Shown piece after piece: positions 12,309 to 23,170 of a stretch of DNA of 64,000 nt. How positions within the stretch are numbered: position 1 is the first letter of the stretch; each line of letters begins with the position of its first letter. The stretch is from assembly GCF_027942865.1 (NCBI RefSeq), contig NC_134519.1, forward strand, positions 23,098,248 through 23,162,247, in the 5' to 3' direction. Made by a program: the position numbers and the translations under genes. The notes under the pieces were generated by a model, which was not told the origin of the DNA, searched no databases, and saw nothing but the letters and a program-made list of their open reading frames with translations. Source of the stretch: Odontesthes bonariensis (lineage: Eukaryota; Chordata; Actinopteri; Atheriniformes; Atherinopsidae).

Positions 12309-14162
12309 TCAGTGCAGCTCTATGAAAGCCTCCATCTCCTCAGAGATCAGTCCCCTGTAAGGCAGTCTGTGCTTTTCAATAGCACGTGCTGCCAGGCACT
12401 GAAGGGTGATGTAGTTCAGTGGGTAGAGGGCCGGGTGTCCGCTGCTGTGCTCGTCCAACAGCTCGTAGGCCGTCTTCCTCTGTGCATTTGTAGCGTCAAA
12501 GTGAGCCCCAGCCTTCATAAGTAGTGCCATAATCTCTGGACAGCCGTTGTTAGCAGCGATGTGCAGCGGGGTGTTGTTGTCACAGTCACGTGAGTCGACG
12601 TCTGCGCCACACTCCAGGAGCATCGCTGTCACCGCCAGGGAGGGGAAGCGCCCCACGGGGTAGCGGCCGACAGATGTGGTTTCTTTGTCCACGGCCATGT
12701 GGAGGGGAGTGAAGCTGCTGCGACCTCGGGGGTTCAGCTTCAGCAGCCGGTACACGGTGTGCTTCTTCTGGTGCTCCTGCTCAGGGCTGCACTCGAGCTT
12801 CTCCAGAAGAAAGATGAGATGGAGGATGATGGAGAGAGCCTTTGTGAACTGAGGGGCTTCTGGAGGGTTATCCTTCTGCGCCACAGCTCTCTCTACCTCC
12901 CTAACGCTTTTCCCCAGCACAGTCATCAGATCCTGGAAGGTGATGCGAGTTGACAGGGTGCCTTTGGCGCGGTCCTGAAGCACAAAAGAGAAGAGCTCGG
13001 CAAAAGACAGGAAACTGGAGGCTGTCATGGGACTGAGAGGATCCAGGTTGCTCTGCTGCATGTCTAGAGCATATTTCCACAGACTGATACAGCGTTCAAA
13101 GTTGCCCGAGTCGGCGTACACAGCTCCTCTGTAGCGGATGTAATACGAGGTGTCTGGGTGGGACGGCCCAAGGATGCGCTCACGAACCAACAAGGCCTGC
13201 ATCCTCATTTCATCAGGGTCTGTGATCAAAGCTTCCAGTTCCTCCGCAGTGCTCACCTCCTGTGCGCAGCCATAGGCAGGGATTGGGGGACCAGGAGGAG
13301 GCTTGTCCAGTGACCCAGCTTTGTCACCTGGCTGCCTCAGCTCCATGGCTCTTCTCCAGTACCTCATGGCTCCCAGCAGATCACGTTTTTTGTCCACAAA
13401 CGTAGCCCCTAATAGTTCAAGTGCATCAATGCGCTCCTCCCTGGAGGTCCATGGCTGGTGCGCCAGATACTCCACAATGTTGGTGTGACCCGTTACACTT
13501 GCAGCCAGGAGTGGGGTCATCCCGTATCCATCTCTCTCCATGCGGGCATTGCACTTCAGCAGCATCTTCATGATGTCCAGACTACCTGACTCGGCACAGT
13601 CGTGAAGCGCGGTGTTTCCCTTCACACTTTTGCGATTGACATCAGCACCACGGTCCAGGAGGAACTTGGCTATTTCCTTGTGGCCTTTGTAGCACGAGAT
13701 CATGAGGCAGGTGTGTCCGTGGCGGTTAGCGACCTCCATGTCAGCTCTGTGCTCCACCAGGTAGCGGACTATCTCCAGGTGACCATCAAAGCAGGCGGCC
13801 CGGAGCGGCGTTGAGTTAGTTAACGTGGCGTTGTTCACTGAGGCACCGTGTTTCAGAAGCGTCTTGACCACAGGGAGGTGACCGGCTGCCGAAGCCGCCC
13901 ACAGCGGCGGGGCACCCTCGATGGTCTCGCCGTCAAAGTTGACGGAACCCCCGAGTTCAACATTTGCTTTACAACGTTCAAGGAGGTATTCCACGACCTC
14001 CAAATGTCCGTACCGAGAGGCTATCAATAAAGCGGTGCCTCCCAGTGTTTTCTCTTCTGCTAATGCCTCCAGCTCCTCTGGAGTTTTGTTGCTCAGCAAC
14101 TTCTGGAGAAGTTTCAGCTTACCATCTCTGGCCGCGTTGAAAACCACCGTAGTTATATCCAT
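12309..14162 (-). CDS. fem1a: Fem-1 homolog A, CUL2 E3 ligase substrate receptor
   Basis: FEM1 proteins recruit substrates carrying C-terminal arginine-type degrons to the CUL2-RBX1-elongin B/C ubiquitin ligase. The uninterrupted frame encodes 617 aa from the ATG at 14162 (MDITTVVFNAARDGK). An upstream in-frame ATG at 14180 adds six residues absent from the family. N-terminal ankyrin repeats cover about residues 40-242, with typical TPLRAACFDGHLEIVRYL and TALHDCAESGSLDIMKMLL units. A helical TPR-like middle follows (GPSHPDTSYYIRYRGAVYADSG). Two further ankyrins occupy about 490-556, and the C-terminal VHL-box-type segment ends EAFIELH. That ending, with FERC, VGRFPSLAV and KTAYELLDE, fits FEM1A better than FEM1C. 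The gene is intronless, as is mammalian FEM1A. The family call is very secure and the A assignment likely. Confidence 0.93.
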   Translation of the reverse strand: MDITTVVFNAARDGKLKLLQKLLSNKTPEELEALAEEKTLGGTALLIASRYGHLEVVEYLLERCKANVELGGSVNFDGETIEGAPPLWAASAAGHLPVVKTLLKHGASVNNATLTNSTPLRAACFDGHLEIVRYLVEHRADMEVANRHGHTCLMISCYKGHKEIAKFLLDRGADVNRKSVKGNTALHDCAESGSLDIMKMLLKCNARMERDGYGMTPLLAASVTGHTNIVEYLAHQPWTSREERIDALELLGATFVDKKRDLLGAMRYWRRAMELRQPGDKAGSLDKPPPGPPIPAYGCAQEVSTAEELEALITDPDEMRMQALLVRERILGPSHPDTSYYIRYRGAVYADSGNFERCISLWKYALDMQQSNLDPLSPMTASSFLSFAELFSFVLQDRAKGTLSTRITFQDLMTVLGKSVREVERAVAQKDNPPEAPQFTKALSIILHLIFLLEKLECSPEQEHQKKHTVYRLLKLNPRGRSSFTPLHMAVDKETTSVGRYPVGRFPSLAVTAMLLECGADVDSRDCDNNTPLHIAANNGCPEIMALLMKAGAHFDATNAQRKTAYELLDEHSSGHPALYPLNYITLQCLAARAIEKHRLPYRGLISEEMEAFIELH

Positions 14163-14460
14163 TTTACAGGCTCTGTTCAACAGCGCTGGGCACCAACCCC
14201 ATAACCTCTCGTTTACGGTAAAACTGTCACATCTATTTTTAAATGGCAGAGTCCCGCAATATTAGTTTAGACAGGGTTTCGGGCTCACATCTTTCTGCCA
14301 TTTTGAGGTTGCTGTCAAGATGGCGTTTCTGTTGTTTGACAGGTCTATGTTTACGATTTGAGCAAAGCATTGTGGGAGATGTCGTTTTGTTGGTATTTCT
14401 TTAGTCACGAGAACAGTGAGCATTTTATTCTTCGAAAACTACATTTCCCTTGAGAGATAG
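14163..14460 (-). promoter_or_regulatory. fem1a: fem1a 5' UTR and TATA-less promoter region
   Basis: Upstream of the start codon are a YY1-type motif CAAGATGGCG (14316-14325, plus strand), a second GCCATTTTGAGG about 18 bp away, and ZNF143-type ACTACATTTCCC (14438-14449). A related GCATTGTGGGA lies at 14368-14378. There is no TATA box. This combination is typical of housekeeping promoters. No divergent plus-strand gene is recognised beside it. Confidence 0.5.
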
Positions 14461-14499
14461 GAATTAAATCGCCCACCAGCTGATGGGTTTGGACCAACT

Positions 14500-17400
14500 A
14501 GAAGTATTTGACCGTCACCTGACAGTTGATTCACTAACCAATTACAACACAGAGATCCACGAATCCCTTGACATGACGTAGTTCTGATATTTTTAACGAG
14601 AAAGTCATTTTTGCATACATGCGTGTTATCATCATCATTACTGTTGCTGTTGTTGTTAAACAAAAAACAACAAAAATATTCCTTAAAGATATATAATGTA
14701 AACAACACAGGTAAATGATTCTGTCATCAGGAAATGACATCACCTTATGAAATCAGAAGGGTAGGTTAATCAAAAATAAACAAACAAATAAAGAACTAAC
14801 AAGAACAACCCCCCCCCCCCCCCCAAATATTCATTTTTTAAATGAACAATTAGTAAATGTTCAAAGCACAAGAGTAACTAAATGGGTTTTCATACAGTAA
14901 AAACATGGGATGAAAAATAAACGGTGTACACTGATTTTGGCATCATATCGATTGATTAAAGGTCAGTTTTCTCCAGTTTGTTCCCCACAGTGGTAAAGAC
15001 TACAGAGAGTCATTTAGATATGTAGCGAGGGGGAAAAGCCTGCAAGGCAATTCACTAAAAATCTCAAAATCCAGCATTCAACTGTTCGGTTACATATCAC
15101 AAAAATGTTTTTCACTTCTTAAGCTGCCCAGATGCTAGGGGACATTGTGATATAATGGAGTGGAATGGAATGCTTCAGATAGTGCATCAGTTGGTTCATA
15201 AGCGACAAAGCATCCTACCATGCAGAATTGTTGAGGCGCTATTATGCTACCTCTCTTAGTAAATGTGCAATTAAACCAAAAAAACGAGTAAAGGCTTTCA
15301 AAGTGGAATGTGAGAGTACAGAGTGTCCAACCGCTCATGACTCCACCATGAACCATATTAGAGTAGAGTGCTAATAATTGTGACTGAGGCATTTTTTGTC
15401 TTTGCATTCTTTTACCGCTGATACCACATTTTTTGTGTGCAATTTTGTATCGTCATCTTTGACATTTTGTGAGAACATTCTGACTACATGAAGAGCCACA
15501 GTTTTATCAAATAATTCTGAATGGAACAGGATTTGTTTTTCCCTTGATGGCAATATGCACTTCCCTTGGTACCTGCACCACACATTAAATGGCCTACATG
15601 ACCTACACATTGACAGTGCTTTGTGGAATCAAGATGGAAACCTACATGGCTGATCTTAACTGCTTGGAGTACATCCCAGTTCTCTGTCCTCCTACAAAAA
15701 GGCCATGGCCAGAATATTAACTAGATTATTGACTTGCAGAAGGCTGCACATGAGCTGACCTGCTAAAATCTCCATCTGATATATGTATGTATGCATAAAG
15801 TGAGGCATGGTGTGCAGCTCTTGAGATCTGAGGAGTGCCAGATATGGATATGCATTCAAATTCGAGAAGTTTTGATCTTTAGTGATGGGGTAAAAACCTG
15901 ACACTTGTGACGGAATTCCAAATATTAAGGATGCACTTATCTTAGTTCTTCCTTTAAAAAAAAAATGAGGTGGAAAAAATTGACATTGAAAGACATTTTC
16001 ATTTTTGCGTAATGATCTCTTAACGCATTATTCAAAGCGAATGAAAAACTATACTCATGACTAATATAGAGTGTGTGAAACATCACAGTACTAAAAGAAT
16101 GAACTCCTAAAAGATGTCTGATCAATCAAATATGGGCTGTGATAAACAAAACAAGCTTTTTAGCTCAAAATCCCTGCCAACGTGTCGTATTCAGTCATGA
16201 ATTCGTGAACATTTTGCTGGTCTTTGAAACTCGATGGTTGCTCTTTGTTGGTAAAGTTGTCAACAAACTGCCCTTAATAAAAAGAATAAGGCACGATGAA
16301 TCTAATTTTCATTTATCATTTGCTCCGTAGGTCACAACACTTTGTTCACTTTACATTCTTTACATCGCTAAAAGCGATATTGAAAAAGAAACTATCTGCA
16401 TTTGAGCATGTTGATCTTAACCATACCCTCATATGCTCTCGAGCAAAGTTTCTCAGTTCAGGGATTATATGTTAAACTTCCCAGTAAGTTGAACCATATT
16501 TACATAGAAATAATTGCACATTTTTTCTTCACAAGATGTATTAATTCACACTGAAGTCTGTGGGAAATTAATCTTCTTTAGGGTCTAGGATGAATGTGAC
16601 CCAAATGAGTGCTTGTTTTGACTTATATCAATACTTCAGAAGTTAATAGAGTTAGAGGCTACACATCACCCTCGGGCATAAGTCTTAAAGTGTTCTCTAG
16701 CGCTTTTACGTGTTTTTGTTTTAATGAATCTTTTCCTTCCTCTCATCAGGGTTACAGGGTAAACTGACCCAATTTATAAGGACACAGGGCAGGTGACAAC
16801 CAGAGCATATCAAGAACTAATTCAAAACAGCTCAAATAAAATGTATTCAATGCTTTAATTTTAACCACATGTTGAGGCTCACCAACATGTTGTTCTGCTG
16901 TTTCACCAGCAGAGGAGGCATAAGAGCCACATTAGGATAAGATCCTTTATTAAAGTGCTTGTGTCTGTATGTTCCATGTATGTTGTACATAACAAATGCC
17001 TCTCCATTTATGTTCTCAGTTACTTAACACGTGTATAATCACTCTGTACAAATCAATTATTTTCATAGCAGGATGGCGCGAGTGATTGAGCCATGATTCT
17101 ACCCCCTGCCATCCTTAATAACATCTTGAAAGTCCCTGGAGAACAAATTGGATTCGATACGAACTTTTAAAATTAAACAGGGAGCTTGAATGCACAAAGA
17201 GACAATACTGAGAACCATTACAAGCCCCACAAATGACACCCAGCCTTTGCATTTCTCAGAGGGCCCTGTAGTTATTTGCAAAAATTGAAAGCTTGCGGAA
17301 GCAAAGGAGGTTTCATAATTACTTCCACGGCTTTCTCTTGATTCAGATGAATTATTCATAGACAATACCACAAACCAGATAGATATGTAGATTTTTTCCT
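14500..17400. other. intergenic DNA between fem1a and c2cd4c
   Basis: No exons are supported. The stretch includes a 16-C run at 14809-14824. A denser, possibly conserved noncoding block lies at 17180-17370, with TTTGCATTTCTCAG, CATAATTAC and GAATTATTCATAG homeobox/POU-like sites. Confidence 0.5.
14809..14824. repeat. poly-C homopolymer (16 nt)
   Basis: There are 16 uninterrupted C after an A-rich stretch. It is a mononucleotide microsatellite, and a G-tract on the minus strand. Confidence 0.9.
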
Positions 17401-17442
17401 GTTTTGTTTTAAATAAAGGAACACTCGTGAGTTTTTGTATTC

Positions 17443-17448
17443 TTTATT
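17443..17448 (-). terminator. c2cd4c: c2cd4c candidate polyadenylation signal
   Basis: The minus strand reads AATAAA about 530 nt after the c2cd4c stop codon. The intervening DNA has no other gene, so a 3' UTR of about 0.5 kb is plausible. Other AATAAA-like hexamers occur nearby, so the true site is uncertain. Confidence 0.4.
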
Positions 17449-17975
17449 CACAAGTTCAGAGACATATAACATCACATCAGTCATATTTACAATAAATTCA
17501 CAAGCACACGTGGGTATTTCATTTCCACAATTTCATGCAAACACTCATATGTGATATCAACGTTACAAAAATACAGCTTCAACTTAGACAAGATTGTTAC
17601 AGTAAAACAGCTGATATAATGCTGAGCCACATCACAATGCTCTAAATGCAAAATGCATGTATTTATGCAAAAATAAATACACTAACAAGGACAACAGGTC
17701 CACTGCTCACTTTGGTCCTTTACTGCTAAGCATGTAAATTATTGTGGCTTGCTTTTGTTTAAGCTGGACTAAAATTTTGGTCATGACACCTTGATGAAGA
17801 GGGAATTCATTGACATACACAAAGGTGTGACGAATACAACTCCCTTGTCATCAGTATACGTTCTCTTCTCCAGTGTTCATCAGATCTGTGAAGTGTGATA
17901 AAAGGCCGTCGGACAGGAAGGTGCCCTCGCGCTGCGGGAGCTGCTCCCTTTCACCGGAGTTTTGACGGGGGCTCC

Positions 17976-19373
17976 CTAGAGGCTTGCGAGCAGCTCGCTG
18001 AGCAGCACTTCCCTTTCTCCTAGAAGCACATCTCTCTTCAGACTGGTTCCTTTGTTCACTACCTTTATCTTCATGGCCAGACGCTTCACTTGTGCCTGCG
18101 GCAGTGCGTCAAAAAAAAAGTCTTCATTGAATACGGGATTCCTGCTATTCTTGATGATGGTGCTCCTTTGTTTCTGCTGCTTCCCAGGGTTCAGGTAGAG
18201 TGCTACGCAGCAGTTGATGCTTTTGAGGTCTGTCTGCCTGTCATAAAGGGCCTCAGCTGTGAGCACACGTACCCTAAGCCTTGCTGCCTCGGGGTCATAG
18301 TGAGTGCTCAGCCTCAGTGTCCCCCCCTTGTGGAGGTTGACAGTGTGCTCGCGCTGCAGGAGGTCTGATGTTGCGCCCCTTGCACCACTGGTTCTACATC
18401 CACGGAAAGCGGGAGAGGGAGGGCAGCGCATACGGCGCCGCTGCATGTTGGGGCTGTTGTCTGCTGAGCTGCATTCATCAGTAGAGAGCGAACTGTGGCG
18501 CGCCAAGGAGCGTTTGGCACGAGACACCTTTAGAATGAAAGGAAGAGCAGAAAGTAAGCCTCGGGTTGAAGAAAACAAAAACACGTTCCCTGTTAATTCG
18601 AAAATGCTAATATTTATATGGAACAAATGGAAAGTTTTCACCTTGGCTTGCGTCTCCTGGGTAATAGAGCGAAGGAGGGAGGCAGATCGAGACAAGAGAG
18701 GGGAGTTGAAGGGGGATGATTCAGCCGAAGAGCAGGTGTCACTCTCTCCACCACTGAAATAGCGGTAGGGGTTGGGGTCCGCTGGGGCCAGCAGAGCCCC
18801 CCCTTGGGAGCGCCTCTGCGAGTTTGGGGAGGTGAGAGGGCTGCTGGGGTCGCTGTGGAACAGGCTCTCCTTGCGTCGGGTATGAGGAGACTCCACCAGG
18901 GTGGAAAACCCGTAGGAGGTCTGAGCCTTGGGGACATATGGCAGGGACATTGCAGTCTGTGACTGAGGGTCAGCATTGGTGTTGACATTAACACCTACCC
19001 TGACCACAGACCCAGCACTTGGCTCATCAGCACTCTCTATCTGGATGATGTGACGGTTGGCTGACTTTTGGAGATTTCGAGAAAAGAGGCGGGGGCTGCA
19101 GGGGCTCTTGCTGCTCCGAGCTCTGGGGCTCTGACTGCAGATGGCATGGTCGGAGGAGGAGGGTCTCAGAGTGGAGCAGTGCTGAGGTTCTGGGCTGGGA
19201 GACTCCTCTGGAGGGCAGCAAATAAGTTTAGGTGGGATGAAAAAATCAGGGATTCTTTCTGGAGTGAGTACATTGGCATAAACAGAGATTGGAATGGCCT
19301 CTACTGTCTGTGGGGGCCGGGAATGTGTCCTACTGCTCTCCATAGAGCTGCGGAGCTTCTCTAGTAACCACAT
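17976..19373 (-). CDS. c2cd4c: C2 calcium-dependent domain-containing protein 4C, with in-frame 114-nt intron
   Basis: C2CD4 proteins carry one C-terminal C2 domain. C2CD4A/B are known as nuclear, cytokine-induced factors, while C2CD4C is little characterised. The start is taken at MWLLEKL (19373); an ATG two codons upstream (19379) is also in frame. Family hallmarks in order are VLTPERIPDFFIPPKL, IIQIESA, SLPYVPKAQTSYGF, SPHTRRKESLFHSD and YFSGGESDTCSSAESSPF. A C2 domain fills about the last 120 residues (INCCVALYL, STIIKNSRNPVFNEDFFFD, IKVVNKGTSLKRD). The ORF is continuous, but residues encoded by 18641-18528 have no counterpart in the family. They are bounded by AAG|GTGAAA and TTCATTCTAAAG|GTG, so this is probably a 114-nt intron. 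The spliced protein is 427 aa from MWLL. Mammalian C2CD4C is encoded without this break. Confidence 0.9.
   Translation of the reverse strand: MWLLEKLRSSMESSRTHSRPPQTVEAIPISVYANVLTPERIPDFFIPPKLICCPPEESPSPEPQHCSTLRPSSSDHAICSQSPRARSSKSPCSPRLFSRNLQKSANRHIIQIESADEPSAGSVVRVGVNVNTNADPQSQTAMSLPYVPKAQTSYGFSTLVESPHTRRKESLFHSDPSSPLTSPNSQRRSQGGALLAPADPNPYRYFSGGESDTCSSAESSPFNSPLLSRSASLLRSITQETQAKVKTFHLFHINISIFELTGNVFLFSSTRGLLSALPFILKVSRAKRSLARHSSLSTDECSSADNSPNMQRRRMRCPPSPAFRGCRTSGARGATSDLLQREHTVNLHKGGTLRLSTHYDPEAARLRVRVLTAEALYDRQTDLKSINCCVALYLNPGKQQKQRSTIIKNSRNPVFNEDFFFDALPQAQVKRLAMKIKVVNKGTSLKRDVLLGEREVLLSELLASL
18528..18641 (-). other. c2cd4c: in-frame, stop-free intron (possible exitron) inside c2cd4c
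   Basis: The minus strand has donor GTGAAAAC at 18641 and a pyrimidine-rich acceptor ending CATTCTAAAG at 18528. The length is 114 nt, exactly 38 codons with no stop. Encoded residues are hydrophobic and Phe-rich, and the segment is AT-rich between GC-rich flanks. The flanking protein segments (ETQAK and VSRAKRS) are adjacent in mammalian C2CD4C. Retention would give a 465-residue isoform. Confidence 0.7.
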
Positions 19374-19401
19374 GCCCACTCAGATGCCTCAGCTTGCAGT
19401 T

Positions 19402-20013
19402 TCTATATAAACAGAAAGGTGATGTACAAAGAAGAGGAAACAGATTCACAAGAAAAAGATAGAATCATCTTATTGTTGAGGTTCAAATGTGATTCCCCAC
19501 GTGACAAAAACAAAACAAAGCAAAACAAACAAAAAAACACTTTACGCCCAGTGCACCTCAGTGGAAAAACATCCTCTCGAACCGTTGTTTCTAAATATAG
19601 TGAAGAGTGAAAAGACACATTTGTCTACATTACTCTCACTAATCACACCCTTAAATATAGGCTAAGCATATGCAAAGCTAGAGCACTTTAATTTAACGTA
19701 AAAAAATGCAAACTAATTAAGATCAATTAAACCACCTCTAAACTAAAGGATTCACACGACCAGCATAAAGATTAGTATAATCTCTAAAAATTCTATGGAT
19801 ATAAACCATACAAACCCATTATTTTTTTCAAATAAGCGGTCATTTAACTAACTGGAAGTTTAATTACTCAATCGAATATTCAAAATAATTTAGCAAAGAC
19901 GAGTCTAAATAACTTTTACCATCAAACAAAGCCACAGTAAGTGTCTTAGTTGTACTTTTGCAATCAAACAAACCCACCTGTTGGATCTTTGGTTATTTTA
20001 GTTCCAGGAAGGC

Positions 20014-20044
<31 letters not shown>

Positions 20045-20200
20045 AAGAGAGGCTCAAGCTGCAAGCCTCTCCGGCACTCCGTGCGGAAACGGTGCCTTCC
20101 CGATAGTTGAAGTGTTATCCTTGACGCTCGCCAGCTGAAAGGGGTTGCTAGATCAGGAACTCTCGCTTTATATGACGGGGTCTCTGACTTCTGAGCCAAT
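19402..20200 (-). promoter_or_regulatory. c2cd4c: c2cd4c promoter and probable noncoding first exon
   Basis: On the minus strand an inverted CCAAT box (ATTGG, plus-strand CCAAT at 20196-20200) precedes a TATA-like CATATAAAG (20174-20166) by about 25 bp. This places a start site near 20140. A leader exon could run to the donor CAACAG|GTGGGT (exon end 19978) and splice to TTTATATAG|AAACTGCAAG (19402), 29 nt upstream of the MWLL start codon. A 23-base A run (20014-20036, T on the minus strand) would fall in this leader, which lowers confidence in the exon but not in the TATA/CCAAT pair. Confidence 0.4.
20014..20036. repeat. poly-A homopolymer (23 nt)
   Basis: There are 23 uninterrupted A on the plus strand, followed by G and more A. 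It is a mononucleotide microsatellite inside the putative c2cd4c leader. Confidence 0.9.
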
Positions 20201-20399
20201 GAGAAGGTTGTGAAACCTTCCCATGATATTAACCATAAAACTGTTCCCTGCGCAGGCACGCGCAAGGGGTGGGGGTATTTACTAGCTGCTGTCTCATCAC
20301 CCACAAAGTGTTGTAAACTACTTGCGTTTCTTATCTCGCTGCCTGCTTGATTCTTAGAGAAAAAAAGAAAAACGTCACTGATTGCATTTGGCATTCACG

Positions 20400-23070
20400 T
20401 GACAGCAGTTCTCCTATGTTCTGTCAAAGAGTGCACAAAAAGCCTATTACAGGGATCTGATAGATGAAAAACAAACAGACGCCTTAATTGGACTTCCTGG
20501 TGGTAAACTGGTAATAATGTAGAGACACAATATGCTGCGCCTTTACCCACCATCTGCACTCATTACCAGCGATAATGAAACAGAAGCTTTTGTCTTTAGA
20601 CACAAAGGGTTTTTTTTTTTAAAGAAACAAATAGTTAAAGCACAAAGGCAAAGAAAGCATAAGAATTTTCCCCACATGAGCAAAAGTAAGTGATGGTGGG
20701 TTGAATTTGGATGAAATTCAATGTAGCAATAAGACTTTAATGTATCTATTTTTTCTTTTCCTAAACTGCATCCCTCTAAGATTCACTATCAGTGATTGCA
20801 GTTTGTGATTACTGAAATAAAACAAATACATCACACGTTATCTTTTGAATCCCCATAATTGCTTCCAGTTCATTTTTGGATATTTTCTTAATATCCAGTT
20901 AGTCCATTAATCTTCCCATTTTCCCATGCTAACTTTGGTATAATGCCAGAGTGTGTCCCACGTGGAACCCTCCAATCCTCAGACCCTGCTGTTCTCTCTG
21001 CCCAAAAAGCTGAGGAAGACCTGGAGCAAAGCTGCCTTCTGTGGTTTGGCTGCGAACTCTGGAACCGTCGCCCTGCTGATCTGAGGACACCACATCAAAT
21101 GAGGTGTTTAAGCCCCCTCACAAAGCTCGATCTTCAGAGAAAAGATGTCCTTTTATACAATATGGATTTTAGAGTTGAAAGAACTTGTAGCTGAAATGAT
21201 CTGGTGATCAAAAGAAAACAAACAATGCGCTCCTTTTATCCATCATTTGCTTCAGACATTTTTTCATATCCAAAATTCATCGGTAGAGCTGTTAACTGGG
21301 ATGATTTGTCTCTTACATAACAGTAAATTAATAGCCAAAAGCAGAAGAAATAAGAGTGGGCTTCATCAGGTCTTTTGAAGCATTTTCTGAACCTTTTTTC
21401 AGACCCAATGATCCTTCAGTGATTTAAAGAGATTCCTCAGTATCATCACTCTATGTTTGCCATAATTAACAAAAATGTGAATATCTTTTTTATATACACT
21501 GAAAAAATAGGTATGTAATTAATGATCTATTATGTAAAAGTATAGGCTAAATGATTTAAGTCTTGTTAATGTTTATCAAATATACATGAATATATGAATG
21601 TTTGTTCAAAACTTCTCTGGTTTGCCCCCCTGAACTGCATATGTATTGTGTGGACCAGAGCCTAAGAGCCGCTGTTTGAAATTTTAAAACAACATGAGAC
21701 ATTTCATATATGCTTTCAGTGGAGGGTGACTTGTAAAGCGAAAACGACACTTCTTTATGAACAAAAACTGAACATGCTTATGACATGCTCCTAAAACATT
21801 TGGCTGAAAGCATCCCTTTCTCTCATTTACAGGAGAGATGCTCAGAGTGAGGGCATAAAGCTAGGTATCCCAGGGAAAAGAAAAAGCACCATTAAGTTAT
21901 GAATTGTCTTTCTTTTCTATCCAAGCCTGTCTCTGTTTGGAGAAATCCAGAAAAAAAAGTATTCAACCCACAGTGTTTATTGCCATGTGTTAAACATGGA
22001 GGTGGATCTGTCATGGTATGAGCAGCCATCTCGTAGGAGTCAGTTGGACCAGTCAGTGTTCTGCAGAGTTTTACAAAATGCCCAATAAATCTGAAGACAT
22101 CTTACAGGACCAACTGCGTCGCCTCATAATCCATCCAATATTTCAGGCCTTCAATCCTCCAAGGTTTGCGAGACATTTGGCCAACATTGATACTGTATGT
22201 TAAAGAAATGCATATGTCAGATAAAGCTGAAAAAATGTTTACCTGCAAGTGGTTTTACAAGTGGATTATCAAGTGGCATATATTACAAAAAATCATATCT
22301 ACTTATCCTGTTCTGGAGAGCACATATATGGGTGTCAGAAGTCACGACTAATTGAACACCAAAAAAACGCAAACCTGGCACTGTGTTTTGTTCCCCCAAG
22401 GTATTAAAAAAACTCTTCAGATTTTCAATGCAAAGCTAGGTTACTTTAAACCATCTATTAAACCTCTGAGCCTCATTTTCTTGCTGGCATTCAAGCAAGC
22501 TTTTACTTGAAAATGTTCTGTTGTCAGCTGTGCTGTTGATGAGAAAGCATTGCTTGCTGGAATTGAAAAAATTGAAAAAGACAGTATGCACTCACAGATG
22601 CACCATCGCGTCAGTGTTGGTACCGGGGATACAAATATTCCAGACTTTTTGATGGTGAATCTACAAAGAACTAAGGAAGAATAAAGGGAATGTTTGTCCA
22701 TAATTCCATAAGACTGGGCTGCCTTTTCCCCTAACTGTGAGAAATGATCAACAAAAATATATAAAATGGTCAACACAATGAATAGTGTGCATGTAACTGC
22801 ATTTAAAATTTTGGAATTTTGTATGAACATTTAAATCATGAAACCCTTCATCACAAAAAAGTTACAAATAAAAGCGAACACATTTGCCAACTAATCCAAA
22901 CCTGTTCATTTCTTTAGTGGCTCTGTGGGGGAAAACTGAACACCAGGCAAAACAACAACAACAATAAAACGAACATAAGCCTAAAAGAAAACAGAGAATA
23001 ATAATAATAAAAAAAAACACAAGAGCAAATATTTAAAAAAAAAAAGATAAGCTCAACAACAAAACAGAAA
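20400..23070. other. gene-poor DNA with mobile-element fossils
   Basis: No host exon is supported. A peptide-like segment at 20970-21100 (ELWNRRPADLRT) vaguely resembles the C-terminus of LINE reverse-transcriptase proteins (LWNSLPADLR type). A Tc1-type transposase trace lies near 21.99 kb. Otherwise the sequence is AT-rich and unstructured. Confidence 0.45.
21975..22200 (+). pseudogene. degenerate Tc1/mariner-type transposase fragment
   Basis: The frame through 21983-22016 reads PCVKHGGGSVMV, matching the VKHGGGSVMVWG core that precedes the second catalytic Asp region in Tc1-like transposases. A stop follows immediately where Trp is expected (TGA at about 22019-22021), and the rest is decayed. 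No inverted-repeat ends were recognised. Confidence 0.4.
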
Positions 23071-23077
23071 TCATATC

Positions 23078-23170
23078 AATCAATTGATCTTTATTTATTT
23101 TTTAAAGCACTTTTCATATATATAAAAAAAGCAACACAAAGTGCTTTACATCACAAATAAAATGCCACTT
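23078..23170 (-). mobile_element. 5'-truncated LINE 3' tail
   Basis: The segment ATCAATTGATCTTTATTTATTTTTTAAAGCAC, followed by CAAAGTGCTTTACATCAC, matches in layout the 3' end of the larger LINE at 46.48 kb (CAAATTTATTTGAATAGCAC, then CAAAGTGCTTCACAT). This indicates a short copy of the same or a related family in the same orientation. The gap between the two motifs is partly A/T expansion. Confidence 0.5.

Noticed and set aside
13921-14265. 114-aa plus-strand open frame
   Set aside because: It is antisense to the fem1a start and promoter, a shadow of the real gene.
18304-18762. 152-aa plus-strand open frame
   Set aside because: It is antisense to c2cd4c coding sequence, has no family signature, and is explained by the high GC of the sense gene.
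20943-21194. 83-aa open frame with an ELWNRRPADLRT phrase
   Set aside because: It is weakly reminiscent of LINE C-termini but too short and imperfect to call a feature by itself.
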